A stretch of 64,000 nt of DNA from Platerodrilus igneus (lineage: Eukaryota > Arthropoda > Insecta > Coleoptera > Lycidae): the NCBI GenBank assembly GCA_036346225.1, contig JARFIW010001215.1, positions 2,118,501 through 2,182,500 of the forward strand, read 5' to 3'. Positions 22,782 through 34,563 of the stretch are shown one piece after another. The position numbers were made by a program, and so were the translations under genes. Position 1 is the first letter of the stretch, and each line of letters starts with the position of its first letter. Below the pieces are notes generated by a model, which saw only the letters and a program-made list of their open reading frames with translations, was not told where the DNA came from and did not search any database.

Positions 22782-23390
22782 AACTGGTGAGTGGTAACTG
22801 CCGGCCGGCGGAAGTAGTAGCACTCTTCCTCCACCACGCTTGCTCCAAGGCCACACCACTGCGATCGACTATTAGCAAAATAATCTTGACAATATACTGA
22901 ACTCAAGTCGAAAACTCGAAAGTTTATTACTGGTTTCGTTTTTTAATTATAATGTTTTAAATCAAGGAGTTCGTTTATAAACTCCATATATATCCAGAAC
23001 TATTCCCCAAAAATGCCGTAGAACGTATCCTACCCTTCTATATTTCCTATTTTTTTTCGTTTTCCACTGATATCTTTATTCCTCTACTATTTCTATAACC
23101 TATTTATTATTAACTTTGTCTGTTCATGCTACCATCCTCATACATCTGAAGCCCAACATTCCGGAAGCGAAGCCTTCTATCTCTTTCTGTCTGCTTTTCC
23201 TACTTCCTCTATTTCATAGACGTACTGTGCTGTGCTCCACACATATGCTTTGAACTATTTTCTTCTTGTTTCTATGTTTGTTGTCCCTCAACATAGCTGA
23301 TATTCGTTCTTGTTTGATGCAGTTTGGACACCTTTTATTGTTTTACAATTATATACCTTATTTCCACAATATCAGTGGTATGTGAAGGGA

Positions 23391-23708
23391 GGCATCTCTA
23401 TGATATAGTTGGTATGTGTGTGACTACTATGCCCAAGGTCCCAGGTTCAAATCCCGACACGGTCCGCTTGAAAAATGGTAGGTGAACATTTTTCACAAAT
23501 ATACACCCTCGTTCGGATGAGAGGTAAAATGGAGGTCCCGTGTATGTGTGTGTATGTGTCGTCACGCACGTTAAACATCTCTACCTTGCTTGCAACAGCA
23601 AGGGTTCAGCAACATTTAAAACTTTCAGGTAAAAAAACACTCGCATCCTGGTCAATGTAGTACCTTCGGGTGGAGAATTGTAAAATTAAATGAAGGGTAT
23701 GTAAAGGG
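23391..23708 (+). mobile_element. tRNA-headed SINE, copy 1
   Basis: The head has an A-box-like TGATATAGTTGG (23401) and a B box GGTTCAAATCC (23444), the internal RNA polymerase III promoter. A body follows with CGTTCGGATGAGAGGTAAAA, GAGGTCCCGTGT and CTTGCTTGCAACAGCAAGGG (a small hairpin). The tail runs through GTACCTTCGGGTGGAG to near 23708. The same parts occur inverted in copy 2. Confidence 0.85.
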
Positions 23709-23877
23709 GGGTAAGCAACCTTTGGCTGCCAAGTTCTCCTAGCAATTGAACATTTGTCAAGTTAATAGTTTTTCCAATATAGCCTTTCGCACAATCAATG
23801 TTGGACGCGTACCCCCACTTATATATGTTCTGAGCTCGCCTACACAGCTTTTTGATTTTCCCACAACAGCGTATATA

Positions 23878-24175
23878 CACATACCTTACATTCGATTTTC
23901 CAATGCTCCACCCGAAGGTACTACATTAGCCAGGTAACGAGTTTTTTTGCCCGGAAATTTTGAATTATTCCGAACCCTTGCTGTTGCAAGCAAGGTAGGG
24001 AGCTTTAACGTGCATAACCACACGGGACCTCTATTTTACCTCTCATCCCAACGAGGACGTATTTTTATGAAAAATACTCGCCTAACATTTTTCAAGCGGA
24101 TCGCGTCGAGATTTGAACCCGGGACCTTAGGGCATAGTAGTCACACGCATACCAACTACACTACAGAACCGCCAA
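23878..24175 (-). mobile_element. tRNA-headed SINE, copy 2 (inverted)
   Basis: Read on the minus strand, it starts GGCGGTTCTGTAGTGTAGTT, with B box GGGTTCAAATC near 24110-24122. This is the best tRNA-like head of the three. The same body and tail as copy 1 follow and end near 23878. The A-box surroundings resemble tRNA-Val, but the anticodon arm is not credible, so this is a SINE and not a tRNA gene. Confidence 0.85.
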
Positions 24176-24260
24176 CAGCCTATATACAGCTCAATTCCCC
24201 TTCTATTGTATTTTAATTATATGCCCTATTTCACCGATATTCAATTGTATGTGAAGGGAA

Positions 24261-24497
24261 GGCGGCTCCGTGGCGTAGTTGGTATGTGTGTGACTACTAC
24301 GCCCAAGGAACCGAGTTCAAATTTCGACACGGTCCGCTTGAAAAATGGTAGGCGACAATTTTTCACAAAAATACACCCTCGTTCGGATGAGAGGTAAAAT
24401 GGAGGTCCCGTGTGTGAGTGTTGTCACGCACGTTAAAGATCCCTACCTTGCTTGGAACAGCAAGGGTGCGGTAGAATTCCAAATTTTCCAGGTAAAA
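24261..24497 (+). mobile_element. tRNA-headed SINE, copy 3 (3'-shortened)
   Basis: Head GGCGGCTCCGTGGCGTAGTT, B box GAGTTCAAATTTC at 24313, then the same body to CAGGTAAAAAAAC. The distal tail seen in copies 1 and 2 is missing, and gag sequence of element B starts directly. About 50 bases upstream of copies 1 and 3 also match each other (TGTATGTGAAGGGA and neighbours), so either the SINE family extends 5' or a larger segment was duplicated. Confidence 0.82.
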
Positions 24498-24760
24498 AAA
24501 CTCACTTTTCTGTTTATCCATCGACAAACTCAGTTACCTGCTGGAATTGTAAGAAAAGCGAACATACTTACAATGTTTCCACAAATCCAAAAAACCTACA
24601 ATCCAATTCCAAATGTACAAAATGTAACCCCACCTTTCGGAAAACTTTGTCAGAGATATTCCTGCTTGGAATGTGCATATTTCAAGGAGCCAACATCGTC
24701 CTTAATTAGAACAACTCAACTCACCCAGACGTCGACAGATTTAAGCATAAACTTGCCCCC
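24498..24760 (+). pseudogene. gag: Gag nucleocapsid remnant of element B
   Basis: Only the C-terminus of gag remains. The first zinc knuckle reads CWNCKKSEHTYNVS, with the last zinc-binding Cys replaced by Ser. The second is reduced to CTKC. The matching part of element A keeps the first knuckle intact. The sequence upstream is SINE copy 3, so truncation happened at this junction. Confidence 0.8.
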
Positions 24761-24880
24761 AATATTAAACCTTTATTGAACGTATCTAGTAATAATAATG
24801 CTGTTGCCTTAAATTCAAAGAATAACTTGCTTTCTTTATCTGAAATTTTTCGTGCGACTCCAGCCGAATGATCTAATTGG

Positions 24881-25108
24881 TTGAAAACAGTTTATTCCAT
24901 ATATCATAAAAATTCTGCTGCCTTACAACTTGTTAAAAAACCTCTCGATATTTGCCGGCATTTGCCTATCTCTATAGGTTCTCTAAATGTAATCGCTTTA
25001 TTGAACACGGGTTCGTCATGTTCTCTTTTAAATGATGAAGGTTTAAGGCAATTAACTGAACAAAATATTAAATTTCAGGTTATTCCAGAAAAACCTCTAT
25101 CAATCTAA
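24881..25108 (+). pseudogene. Retroviral-type aspartic protease, active-site Asp lost (element B)
   Basis: The frame around residues 40-55 reads ALLNTGSSCSLLN where the family has a DTGSS or DSGSS catalytic loop, so the nucleophilic Asp is Asn. The protease would normally cleave the Gag-Pol polyprotein. A stop follows at 25106, and the next frame that makes sense begins at 25306. The segment 25110-25305 is the degenerate linker between protease and RT. Confidence 0.8.
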
Positions 25109-25305
25109 CTGACGATAATAACATATATGTAACTGGTTCTCACAAATTAAAAATTCGTATAGAGTCACTCGAACGGGACGTTTCATTTTTATTGTGCCTA
25201 TACTAGCTTATCCATTTTTACTTGGTGTTAATTTTTGACAACTTTTTAACTTATCTTTATATTTCCAAGATTTCTCTTAGCTAGGTTCTCTCAAAACAAA
25301 CTCTT

Positions 25306-26850
25306 GTGGCTGGTATATCTAATAAAATTTCTCTTACCGATTCTCAGATTGAAATTCTTAGCTCTATAATTGACAAATTTCGTAAATTGAATAATTCTGA
25401 ACTTGGTTGTGTTACTACCGCAACGCATAATATCTCTACGGGTGATGCTGTTCCTTTCAAGCAACGTCAATATCCGTTATCGCCTGCATTACAAAAACAT
25501 TTACATGCCAAAATAGATAAAATGCTTGAATCCGGTATTATCTCTTCTTCAAATTCGCCATGGATGTCTCCCGTGCTATTGGTTTGTAAGAAGAGTGGTG
25601 AACAGCGTGTTTGTTTTGATGGAAGAAAACTTAACCCTGTAAACTGTGGCTGACGCCTATCCTTTACCTCGTACTGATTCTATCTTCAGTCGGTTCCGCC
25701 ATGCTAAATTTATCTTATCACCAGATCCCTCTTGATTTATCTTCACTTCCAAAGACTGCTTTTTGTGTTTCAGGTCGAGGTTTGTTCGAATATAATTTCT
25801 TGCCGTTTGGTCTCTGCAACGCGCCACAGCCTTTACAGCGTACTATGGATCAAACGTTAGGTCCTATCTTACACCATGAACGCGCCTTTGTATTTTTAGA
25901 TGACATATTGGTCATTTCAAGCTCCTTTGAAAAACATATCGCTACACTTAATGAAGTTGCTGAACGTCTAAATGCAGCAGGTTTTAAAATAAATTGGGAG
26001 CAGTGTCAATTTTGATGTTCTTTTCTTGGTTTTATTATCGATGGGAGTGGTCTTCGGACAGACCCTGTTAAAGTCGACGCTATTACTAAATTTAAAACAC
26101 CAAAGACTGTTATCGAGATTAAACGTTTAATAGAAATGATTAGCTACTATCGCATTTTTATACCTAATCTCTCATTTGTATCTACACCCATTACTGCCTT
26201 AATTAATATTAAAAAAAAGTCAATATTTTGAATGAAATCTAGAAACTCAGCAGGCCTTTGAATAGATCAAAACGTTAATCACCCCTGCACCTATCTTAAT
26301 TTCGCCAAATTTTGACGAAAGGTTCTATATTCAGACCGATGCCTCACTTACTGGTCCAGGCGCTATGTTGTTTCAAGTAAACAATGGACTAGAACACCCT
26401 ATTGCTTATGCTAGTCGTGCTTTAACTTTTGTTGAACAAAAATATTCAGCTACCGAACGTGAATTATTAGGGGTTATCTTTGGTATCAAAAAATTCAGAG
26501 GATATGTTGAAGGTACATATTTTACAGTAATTACTGATTGTGCAGCTCTCACGCAGTGGAATAACTTAAAACAACCGGCAGGTCGGTTGGCAAGATGGAA
26601 CTTGCGTATTTCTCAATTTACCTTTGATGTTCGGCATAGACCTGGTAAATTAAATATCGTGCCTGATGCCTTATCTCGTGATGTCGCTTCTCTTAATCTC
26701 CCAGATCTAATTCCTGATGCCTGGTATCTTGATATGATAAAGAAAGTTTCTGAAAATCTTGAAAAAGTTTCCACCTTTCGCGTGAGGAATAATAGATTAT
26801 ATAAATTTGTATCGTCCTTATCTCATAAAAGCTGTAACATCCCTGAATGA
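25306..26850 (+). pseudogene. pol: Reverse transcriptase and RNase H of element B
   Basis: RT copies element RNA into DNA; RNase H removes the RNA. The N-terminal RT block (QRQYPLSP, SPWMSPVLLVCKKSG) is open to 25653, where a frame change occurs. Positions 25701-26015 give the palm, including LPFGLCNAPQ and FVFLDDILVIS, the metal-binding YxDD box with Phe in place of Tyr. The thumb follows in another frame (LGFIID near 26030). RNase H begins near 26310 with a TDASLTGPGAMLF block, then YASRALTFVEQKYS and RHRPGKLNIVPDALSR, and stops at 26848. Domain order and spacing are normal for Ty3/gypsy. Stops and shifts near 25650, 26013, 26229 and 26290 show it is dead. Confidence 0.9.
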
Positions 26851-27770
26851 AAACTTGTAGTTCCTACCACTAACCGCATTGAAGTTCTTAAATTGTGTCA
26901 CGACGACCCTACAGCTGCTCATCTTGCTGTTACAAAAACCTTAGCTAAAATATCTGAATTATATTATTGGCCCACATTAAAACAATCTGTTTGCCGCTAT
27001 ATTAAAAACTGTAAAATTTGCGGGGCTCAGAAGAGTTCTCATGGAGCTCTTTTTGGTTTGATGGGTAACTTCAAACGAGTATCCTATCCCTTTCAATTAA
27101 TGTCACTTGACTTATTAGGACCTCTCCCTCGATCAAAAAAAGGTAACTGATATCTTTTAGTCGTTACCGACTGGTTTTCTAAATTCGTTACTGTACAACC
27201 TTTAACTAAAGCCACATCTGCCGCTATATAATTAAATTTCTAGAACAAAATGTATTTCTTATCTTTGGTGTCCCCCAAATTATTCTCTGTGATAATGAGT
27301 CGCAATTTATCTCACAAGATTTTCAAAATTTCGATACAAGTTATAAAATACAAAAAAATTGGTTCAATGCCAAATACCATCCACAAGTAAACCCTACCGA
27401 AAGAGTAAATAAAGTCTTAATCACTGCTATCTCTTCATATATCGTCTCTGACCACACTAGGTGGGTTGAAAATACCCTTAAAATCGCACAAGCTCTGCGT
27501 ACATCTAAACATGAAGCAACCCAATTTACTCTCTCATTCCTTGTTTTTGGAAGATACACGCCAATTGATGGTAGTTATTATGGTTAAGTTCCGGATGATA
27601 CTAACGTAATTGAATTTGACGAAAGAGTACGCTGAGACGAAGATCAACAATCATTACCTTCTATTTTCAATTATGTCAGAAAAAATTTGCTGAAAGCCTA
27701 CGAAAAGAGTAAAGATCATTACAATCTTCCAAAACGAGATATTTCTTTTGCTTTAGGTGAGCAGGTTTAG
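26851..27770 (+). pseudogene. pol: Integrase of element B
   Basis: Integrase inserts the DNA copy. The zinc-binding module is present (HDDPTAAHLAVTKTL ... CKICGAQK, an HHCC arrangement). The core has Asp in MSLDLLGPLPRS, Asp in LCDNESQF (the usual Gly after Asn is Glu) and Glu in NPTERVNKVL, so the DDE triad survives. A C-terminal part with KRDISFALGEQV follows. Stops at 27148 and 27585 and frame changes around 27230-27340 and 27770 disable it. No gene follows in a good frame. Confidence 0.88.
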
Positions 27771-30403
27771 AAAAAATGATGTCTTATCTGATGCTCCTAA
27801 AAAATTCTCTTCGAAATTAGCTCCAAAATTCATTTTATACGGGTTACTCGTGCCATTAGTCCACTTATCTATGAACTCCAAGACACCGAATGAAAACGTC
27901 GAAGAAGATGGCATATCAAAGACCTTAAACCGTTTCTGCTGACCCAAATGCTAATTAATTTTTCCACCTTTTATTTCCTTAACGGTCTACAAAATGTTTT
28001 CTTGTTCCCGCTCTGAATTTCTTAGCTTTATCTATTCGTCTCTTTTCACATACAGCATTTACCTTTTACATTTTTGGCTTATTTACTTTATTTTAGTTAT
28101 CTTTTTGCTGGCTATTAATTCTTTCCTTGAATTTATTGTCAGCCACATATCTGTTTGTCATCTAGGTTTCCAAATGTCACTCTGTTGCTTCATCCAATCC
28201 ATCCTGGCACCTTTTCTCCATTATATTATTTTGTTTTTTAGCATTTATGATACGGTTGTTTAATTTCGTGGTGATTGTCGTAAATTTAATTGGAGTAGCT
28301 CATTGAATCGTTATAATTTCTTTTAGCTGATGTTAAGTGGATACTTTTTTTCTTTGGGATACACTTAGAATCCGCGGCCTATGCCGCTGTAAGAAACAGT
28401 CCATATTCGCACTTGCAAACTAGGAGTTTCTATTCCATGATTTTCTTCTGAATTATTACAGTCGCTCACTTTATTCTTTCTCATTACTTGTTTTTTCTGT
28501 CAAGTCATCAGAACATATAAATTTTTTTTTTGTTTTTATTTAACTTCGTGGTGAGGGGCTAATGTTTTTTATTGGTATCTTATTGAATTCTTGGTTGTTT
28601 TTAGCATATTGGGAAAGTAAATTTGTATCTTCATTTAACTGCTTATAGTTAAGTATTCCTGTGTGTTTATGGCGTTATTGTTTCTGAAAATTACCCTGAA
28701 GTAGTTGGTTTTTATTTGGGAAGGTATCTGAAGTGGTACTTTTAAGTTGGTTGTTTCAACTTTTTGTCTGATTTTCTTATCGTAGTGGATGCGCTCGTTA
28801 GGAAGATGATCGTTCTAATTCTCATCTGGAGTCTAGTAATTTTTTAAAGTTTTTGTGTCTTAATTTGTCTGATTAACACAGCAGGTGATCCCTCATACCG
28901 ATCTGCGTTTAACAGGGACAACTCTCTACCTTCTCTCGGACGCTTTTCCAAAACTTTACTTTTGTCTTATTCCGCTGTCTCCGTTTCCGCCTTATACTTC
29001 CTTCGGTTGGCCTGTAGTTGTCACGGAACACTCGTTTACCACATAAGAGTGATTTTTCCTCCACTCCGCGTTAATGACCACATTGGCTTGTCTAGTAGTG
29101 CTTTTTTATCTACCTTTTTCGATCGCTGTTGCTCAAGGCAAGCCCTTCTTCTACTCTCTTCTACTTGGAAGTCGTTAGCACATGCCAAAAATGCCAACCT
29201 TCCTCTTTTTATCTCCCCTACATGTCTATCGCCTTTTCACTTCCGTTAGTCCCCGTGTGGTCGCGCGGGGAGTTATCATAGACACTTGGACCGCGTCTGT
29301 GGGAATCTTTCGTCGGGTCACGCGGTGCAGCTGTCAGCCGCACGTGGCCGCAGTGTATGTTGTATGAGGTTCTATTGATTTCAATCGACGCCGAGTGCAG
29401 GAATGCATCCACGTGCCTCCCCGGTCCTTCGTAGTGTTTTAACGAACGGGTTTGCTTCACAGATTTCTCTCTCTTTTAGGGTGTACGAGTATTTTCCCAT
29501 TTAACGGCTTTGCGTAGCCACTCTCTTTAGTATCTCTACGATGGAAGACAAAATGGCTTGGTCAGCTGGGAAATTCTATGCTGTATTTTTAAAGCTTATA
29601 GTTGTTGCATGCCTTGGCGTAGTGGGACGTTTCGGATCCATCTATTGTTATCTAGTTTTATCTTAAAACCTCTATCTTACCTATTATCTTTGGTAATAGA
29701 TTGAGACTTGGTCTTACTTTCTTTTGCTGACCAAATGTTTGGTATTTATGATCAGACGTAAAAAATTTTTGAATATTGAGTGAAGAATCTAACCTGATAT
29801 GGTAGCTATGTAAGTTGTTAGGTTAGCAATGTATGAAATTAGTAAGATGGTACTGTTGGTAAATTCGTTAATTCACAACCACGTCATTAAAAAGTTTTGA
29901 TGTGTACTGTTTATTGAGCCAGAGTACCAACACAAAAATTTGTCAAAACGTAGCTTGCGCTCTTGGGCATTTTGTAATTTGGGCATTTTCTTGCCGATGT
30001 GCAAACAATCAAAATGCAATGCTTATGCGCTTGAGCACCCAAAAACTGTAAAGTTAGCTTTTGGTTATTGTAGTAATGTTGAGCGACTTGTTTCACTTGT
30101 ATTTAGTTATAGTACAAAAGTGTTTCATGCTCTCCGACAAATATGTGCTGTCAATTATAACTGCGCCATATCTAAGACTCGTGTGTGCATTTATAGATGT
30201 AGTTCGATAATCTTGGGACTACACATTTCGTTTCCTGGTTACTCGCAAGACGCGTTAACGAGTGGAAAACCAGGTGGCGCCTAAAATAAACATTTAGTAG
30301 ACTGTAAGTTAGTTCATATGTAAGTAAGGCTCTAGTCTTTAAGTGCCTACAGTGCAAAAAGTTTTTTTTTTAATTTTTTTTTCTTTTATGGTTTAGTTAC
30401 GAT
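27771..30403 (+). other. 3' region of element B
   Basis: About 2.6 kb between integrase and LTR. The last 520 bases match element A. The rest has no recognised protein. A hydrophobic frame at 27994-28263 could be taken for an envelope remnant, but it lacks cleavage or fusion motifs and is T-rich, so I do not call it. Positions 28880-29500 are noticeably more GC-rich than the surroundings and unexplained. Confidence 0.55.
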
Positions 30404-30887
30404 TGTTACATGCCAAACGGGTCATGTATCATGTTTTAAGTTAAGAGATACTTTGTACGTTAATTGTATCGCATTTTTGAAATGATACATTAACTTCCGC
30501 CGTTGGCGATGGTTGAGTTTGCGCAGAAAGGATGCGGAAGCGCGCGAGTCGAAGAAGCGGCATTATTAACTTGACGGGGACGAAGCAACAAGTGTGAGAG
30601 TGCGGTGTAGTTTTTAAAGAAGAATATGTAGTTTTCTTTTATCTTCCCTTACTTTACGTACACACTACCTACTTCCTTCAAATCCTCTACAAGAAGAAAT
30701 ACGAATACAAAGTTAACGGATACTACTACGAAAACCATCCCACGTGGCGAATCCTGAGATAAGTGATTCCGAGATATACATATCGCGTAAGTAATTTAAA
30801 CATTACCTAAAATATACATGTAAATTAAATGAAAATACATTGCGATTGCATCATCCGGTAACAACGTGGTTTGTATAGGTTATAGTA
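30404..30887 (+). repeat. 3' LTR of element B (diverged)
   Basis: Starts TGTTACATGCC at the same point relative to the internal region as the element A 3' LTR. It keeps GTTTGCGCAGAAAGGATGCG and the GTAAGT-containing second half but is the most diverged copy. The right end is uncertain: GTAGTGGCGTTAGCC near 30887 resembles a primer-binding site, so the sequence beyond may once have been the interior of another element. Confidence 0.72.
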
Positions 30888-31353
30888 GTGGCGTTAGCCA
30901 GTCGACGGAACTGTAATAAGGGCAAGTTATAATTAAGGAATTGAATAGAGTTATCCAGTAGGTACAAAGAGGGCTAGAAGGAAAGCGTGCTCGTATAGAA
31001 CATGCTTTCTTCTAGAACGCAAGGGCCTATGTAGTACCCCGCATATACCTACCCAATAAAAAAAAATATGAAAAAGAAATATTAAAATAGGAAACTAGTA
31101 AAATAGCCTCATTTGTAGAAATAGTATTTAAAGTTAAATTTATTATAAGTTTATTCAGGTCTTCACCCTATGCGCTATTTCCAATAGAGGAAACAGCATA
31201 TTACAACATAAGGCCAGCAAAATAGCTGATAATTTCGAAATAGACAGTCGCGGTGCGTATAAGGCAAATGGTAGCATCTCCTCCCTTTCGCCTGGAGATA
31301 CGAACAGCCACGTCTCCCCTATTTACAACCACACTATAAATAAACAAAACAGA
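30888..31353. other. Unclassified stretch before the tandem array
   Basis: No domain found. A short imperfect hairpin (GAAAGCGTG ... CATGCTTTC, near 30980-31010) is the only structure I see. Confidence 0.45.
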
Positions 31354-31959
31354 AACCAAAAAGGAAAGCCACTCGACCAACCTTCAGCTAAGACGTAACC
31401 CGATCAACCGATCTTTCAAGTAATGTACATGTTATTATAAAAACTCCGCAATCGCTACAAAATGTTTAGAAACTCAAAGATTGTGAAAAAGATTATACAA
31501 AAAAAGTATCTTTGGTCTGGTGTTTAAGTTTATTGCCAGAGTTCCCTTTAAGACCTAAAAGTTATTGAAATGTCATGCTTAATGAACGCTTCTATTCGTG
31601 ACATCATAATATACATGATACATCTGTATTTATTCTGTTCGTTTTTCATTGATTCCTATTTCTCTATCTAGTTTCTAGCTATGGCAATGCGAACACGCTT
31701 TAAACCCCATTCGCCGTACGTAAAAAGAATATAGAATACTTATAAAGTATAAACTAAATAAACCTAAACCAAAATCGTTTCACATGATAGATTCTTTTCT
31801 GAATACTTACAATTATAAAGTGAAATAGCTTTGCGTTATAAAAACTATGGCGTGAAAGACTGAATAATTGAGGTCGTATTGACTTAATTAATATAATTAG
31901 ACACCGAGATGTAATTTGTTATTGCATATTTTGTATGGTGTCGACGTATTCCATATTAA

Positions 31960-32640
31960 GAGAAATAATTTAGCAGTGCTATGAAATTAAAATAAAATCT
32001 TTGGTGCATAGTTAGAAATTCCTATTGTGTTCAGAGTAGGTAGTTTGTTAATGGATCATTAAGTAAAGTTGTTTCCGCATTTAGTAGTGCACGCGTATTC
32101 ACCAAAAACTGGCTAATGGAAGACAAATTAATTTTAATTTCATTTCATTTATTCTGTTTTGAGCGAGTTAATTAAATATTAAGCTTGAAAATATTTCGCG
32201 TACAAACACAATGTAACAGCCTCGTGTAAAGCATTGCAGGCGTATCGTTGCGTAGCAATTAACATAGGATAACATAAGAATAACCCTTACACCAGCAGTT
32301 GCTTAGCTACCGTTTTGAAATTAAGCATTGCATCAAATTTTAGCTTTATAAACATACAGGATAGATATAATAAATTTTTATTCATCATAAAAGTTTTAGG
32401 TGCGGAAAGTCAACAGCTTTCTTATTAAATTTTCAGGTATCAACTTCGAAACTTGCGAGAGGATGCCTACAGATTTATGAATTTCCTTTACATTGAATAC
32501 GTGCACATATTGTTTATTTGCGTACATATCATACCTGTATCCTAATCAACTTATACCCCACCAATCTTTGTTCACTCAATGTAGGAGAAAACAGAAGTGC
32601 TTGTTGTTAACCCGACTCGAAACGTAAGTAGAAATCTTCG
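31960..32640 (+). repeat. Dispersed repeat R2, in unit 1
   Basis: Matches 39790-40460 (same unit position) and, outside the array, 61005-61745. Shared words include AATAAAATCTTTGGTGCA, TTTAGTAGTGCAC and AAAGTTTTAGGTGCGG. The right-hand part is also distantly alike the reverse strand of 7190-7500. The family is unknown, and I found no coding frame conserved across copies. Confidence 0.75.
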
Positions 32641-33189
32641 ATAGCTAAATTAGCAGAGGGCTATCCGAATCGAGTTAACATACTAGGAAGTTGTAAATAT
32701 GCAGTAACATAGACCATAGACAGAAATGCGTTAATAAACACAGGGTGCATGTAACGTAAACAATAAATAACTTGCCGTAAATATCCGTATTGGAATGAAG
32801 TTAATTATTATCACTGATGAAATTGTTGGATAGGCAATGAAAGGAATTATGGAACACAGTTCAACGTTTTAGATTCGTTTAGCAATAAATAACAATCGAC
32901 CGTCTTATTTGTTCTATTATACGAAACCAATTAAACTGATACTAGAGTTTGAAATGAAATAATGCTCGTACACCTTCCGACCTCTAGCGATTTTCTTTAC
33001 TAATAAAATACCGAAATACATGCAAACTGTAAGAAATAAATTAATAACCTTTTGTAAACTTAATTGAAATACAAATAATCCCGATGCGTAAACATGCCGG
33101 CCGCCAAAACACAGTGTTCTTCCTAAGTACAAATTAAATGTAAAAAAATTAAGTAACCTCTCTAGAAAAGAAAGAAAAAATAACTATAT

Positions 33190-34563
33190 ATTTGGTAGAA
33201 AACACAATTAATGACTGGCCTTCGAAAAACTTCAGTGGAAGTCTTGACAGACACTACCCGAATTTGATCATCGGCACCTGGATGCAAGTCAATCACACGA
33301 CCCAAAGGCCAACGAAATGGAGAAGTACTATCACTTTTCAGTAGCACCGAAGAATCAAGTTGGATTTCAGACACAACCTTATTCCATTTTCTTCTCATCT
33401 GTAACGTATTTAAGTACTCCAGGAAATACCGAAATAAATGTCCTTTAAACATTTTACACCTGCCTCGACGAGATCATTAAAGTGAGAACACGAAGCAGGA
33501 CTAAAGTACCAACACAACAAAAGTGTTTCAACCACTTCTTTAGAGAGTTTATGAAATTGACTGTTTGCACCTATAAAATTTGATCCGTTATCTGTGTAAC
33601 AATCGGAAACTCCACCACGTTGAAATTCAAACCTACGAAAAGCAGCAATAAAACTTTCTGCGGATTGTTCCAAAGTCAATTCTTCGTACTAGCACATACA
33701 AACACGTACACGTAGGATTTAAAATACTTTGAACAACATGAGGGATGAGGTGATACGTAAAAAGGTCCACAGAAATCGATTGTCGTATGTGAAAAGGGTT
33801 TGTGTTCAGAAATTCTAAAGGACGGTAAATCGCCCAAAAGCTGTGGTTTGCATGCCTTCGGAGAAATCTTGAAACACTTGAAGCAATTGGACAGTCTTTT
33901 GAATAACCTTTCTAACGGATTTGTTGCATTAACAAATAGTGCAGAGTTTTCAACCCTGGATGTAGATATTGGAAATGGGTAGATTCTATTATTACCGTAG
34001 TAAGTTGGTGTAAACTGGGTAGCAGTAGGGAGTACTTTGCTTCATATAACAGTTCGAAATTGCTAAGACGACCTCCTACTCTTAATAACCCGTTGAGATC
34101 AAGAAAAAGGGAGAGTGGTCTAAACCGCTCAGATAACAATTGTGTCTCTGAATATTCGTAGTAATATGTTGAAACGATATAGATTGAACATATTTAACAA
34201 GACACAATAGTGCACAGCGTGTCTCATCTAAAGTAATATTTCCTAGTACTTTCACCGAATTTTTTCGAAAATTATTAAGTACGCGAAAACAGTAAACTAA
34301 AATTCTCAGAATTTTGTTTAAGGATAAAAATTGTCAATCAATGACGTTAAAATGTGACATTCAACAGTCACTGTGAAAACGTTGGGGTTTTCTTCAAAGT
34401 CCCCTTCTAGACTTAGAGTTGTAATTTTGTTAGAAAAGTCAACCCAAGCGGTTTTAGCAAAGGAAATTAAATGTGCTAGCAGAAAGGCTCCTATTAATTT
34501 TAACCGTGGTAGGTCCAACGATTTAAGTGGTGCAACCCTGCCTTTAGCACACAATAATGACAC
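33190..34563 (-). pseudogene. pol: BEL/Pao pol fragment (RNase H end to integrase), unit 1
   Basis: Read 5' to 3' on the minus strand, the fragment has in order an RNase H region block (LLCAKGRVAPLKSLDLPRLK), an integrase zinc-binding module (GLLRVGGRLSNFELLYEAKY ... HPGLKTLHYLL), an integrase core with Asp in IDFCGPFYVS and Asp in CYTDNGSNFIGA, and the DUF5641-type C-terminus (SPFRWPLGRVIDLHPGADDQ). This order and the C-terminal domain are typical of BEL/Pao. Gag, protease and RT are missing upstream. Stops near 34140, 33790 and 33690 break it. This copy keeps the Tyr codon before TDNGSN that the other two have lost. Confidence 0.9.

Larger units (their letters stand above)
18892..22987 (-). 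mobile_element. Mariner (DD41D type), copy 2, interrupted
   Basis: The left end CAGGGAGTTTATAAAATAAC sits next to TA (18890-18891). The right end is degraded (reverse of TTTATAAACTCCATATA), so the last few bases are uncertain. About 80 bp of mariner precede the Sola-like insert and about 1.3 kb follow it. Its position in the flanking repeat equals that of copy 1, so the two are duplicates of one insertion. Confidence 0.88.
17521..23308. repeat. Repeat unit P, copy 2 (mariner split by Sola-like element)
   Basis: Second copy of the unit at 6739-9760. It follows the first copy through the flank (17521-18889), the mariner (18892-22987) and the right flank to about 23308. The only large difference is a 2727-bp insertion at 18974-21700. 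Confidence 0.87.
24498..30887 (+). mobile_element. Element B: gypsy-type retrotransposon, 5' truncated
   Basis: Same family as element A: the gag nucleocapsid, the stretch after it, the 3' internal region and the LTR all match. Order is gag zinc knuckle, protease, RT, RNase H, integrase, 3' region, LTR, as in Ty3/gypsy. The 5' LTR and most of gag are lost at the SINE junction. Every domain carries stops or frameshifts. Confidence 0.9.

Noticed and set aside
23391..24330. tRNA genes, because A and B boxes are present
   Set aside because: The anticodon arm and acceptor stem do not pair properly, three copies share long non-tRNA bodies, and one is inverted. They are SINE heads.
27994..28263. 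Envelope-like hydrophobic frame after integrase
   Set aside because: No signal peptide followed by Cys pattern, no cleavage site, and no counterpart in element A; T-rich composition explains the hydrophobicity.
30980..31010. Hairpin read as a terminator
   Set aside because: The sequence is eukaryotic, the stem is short with a mismatch, and no gene ends there.
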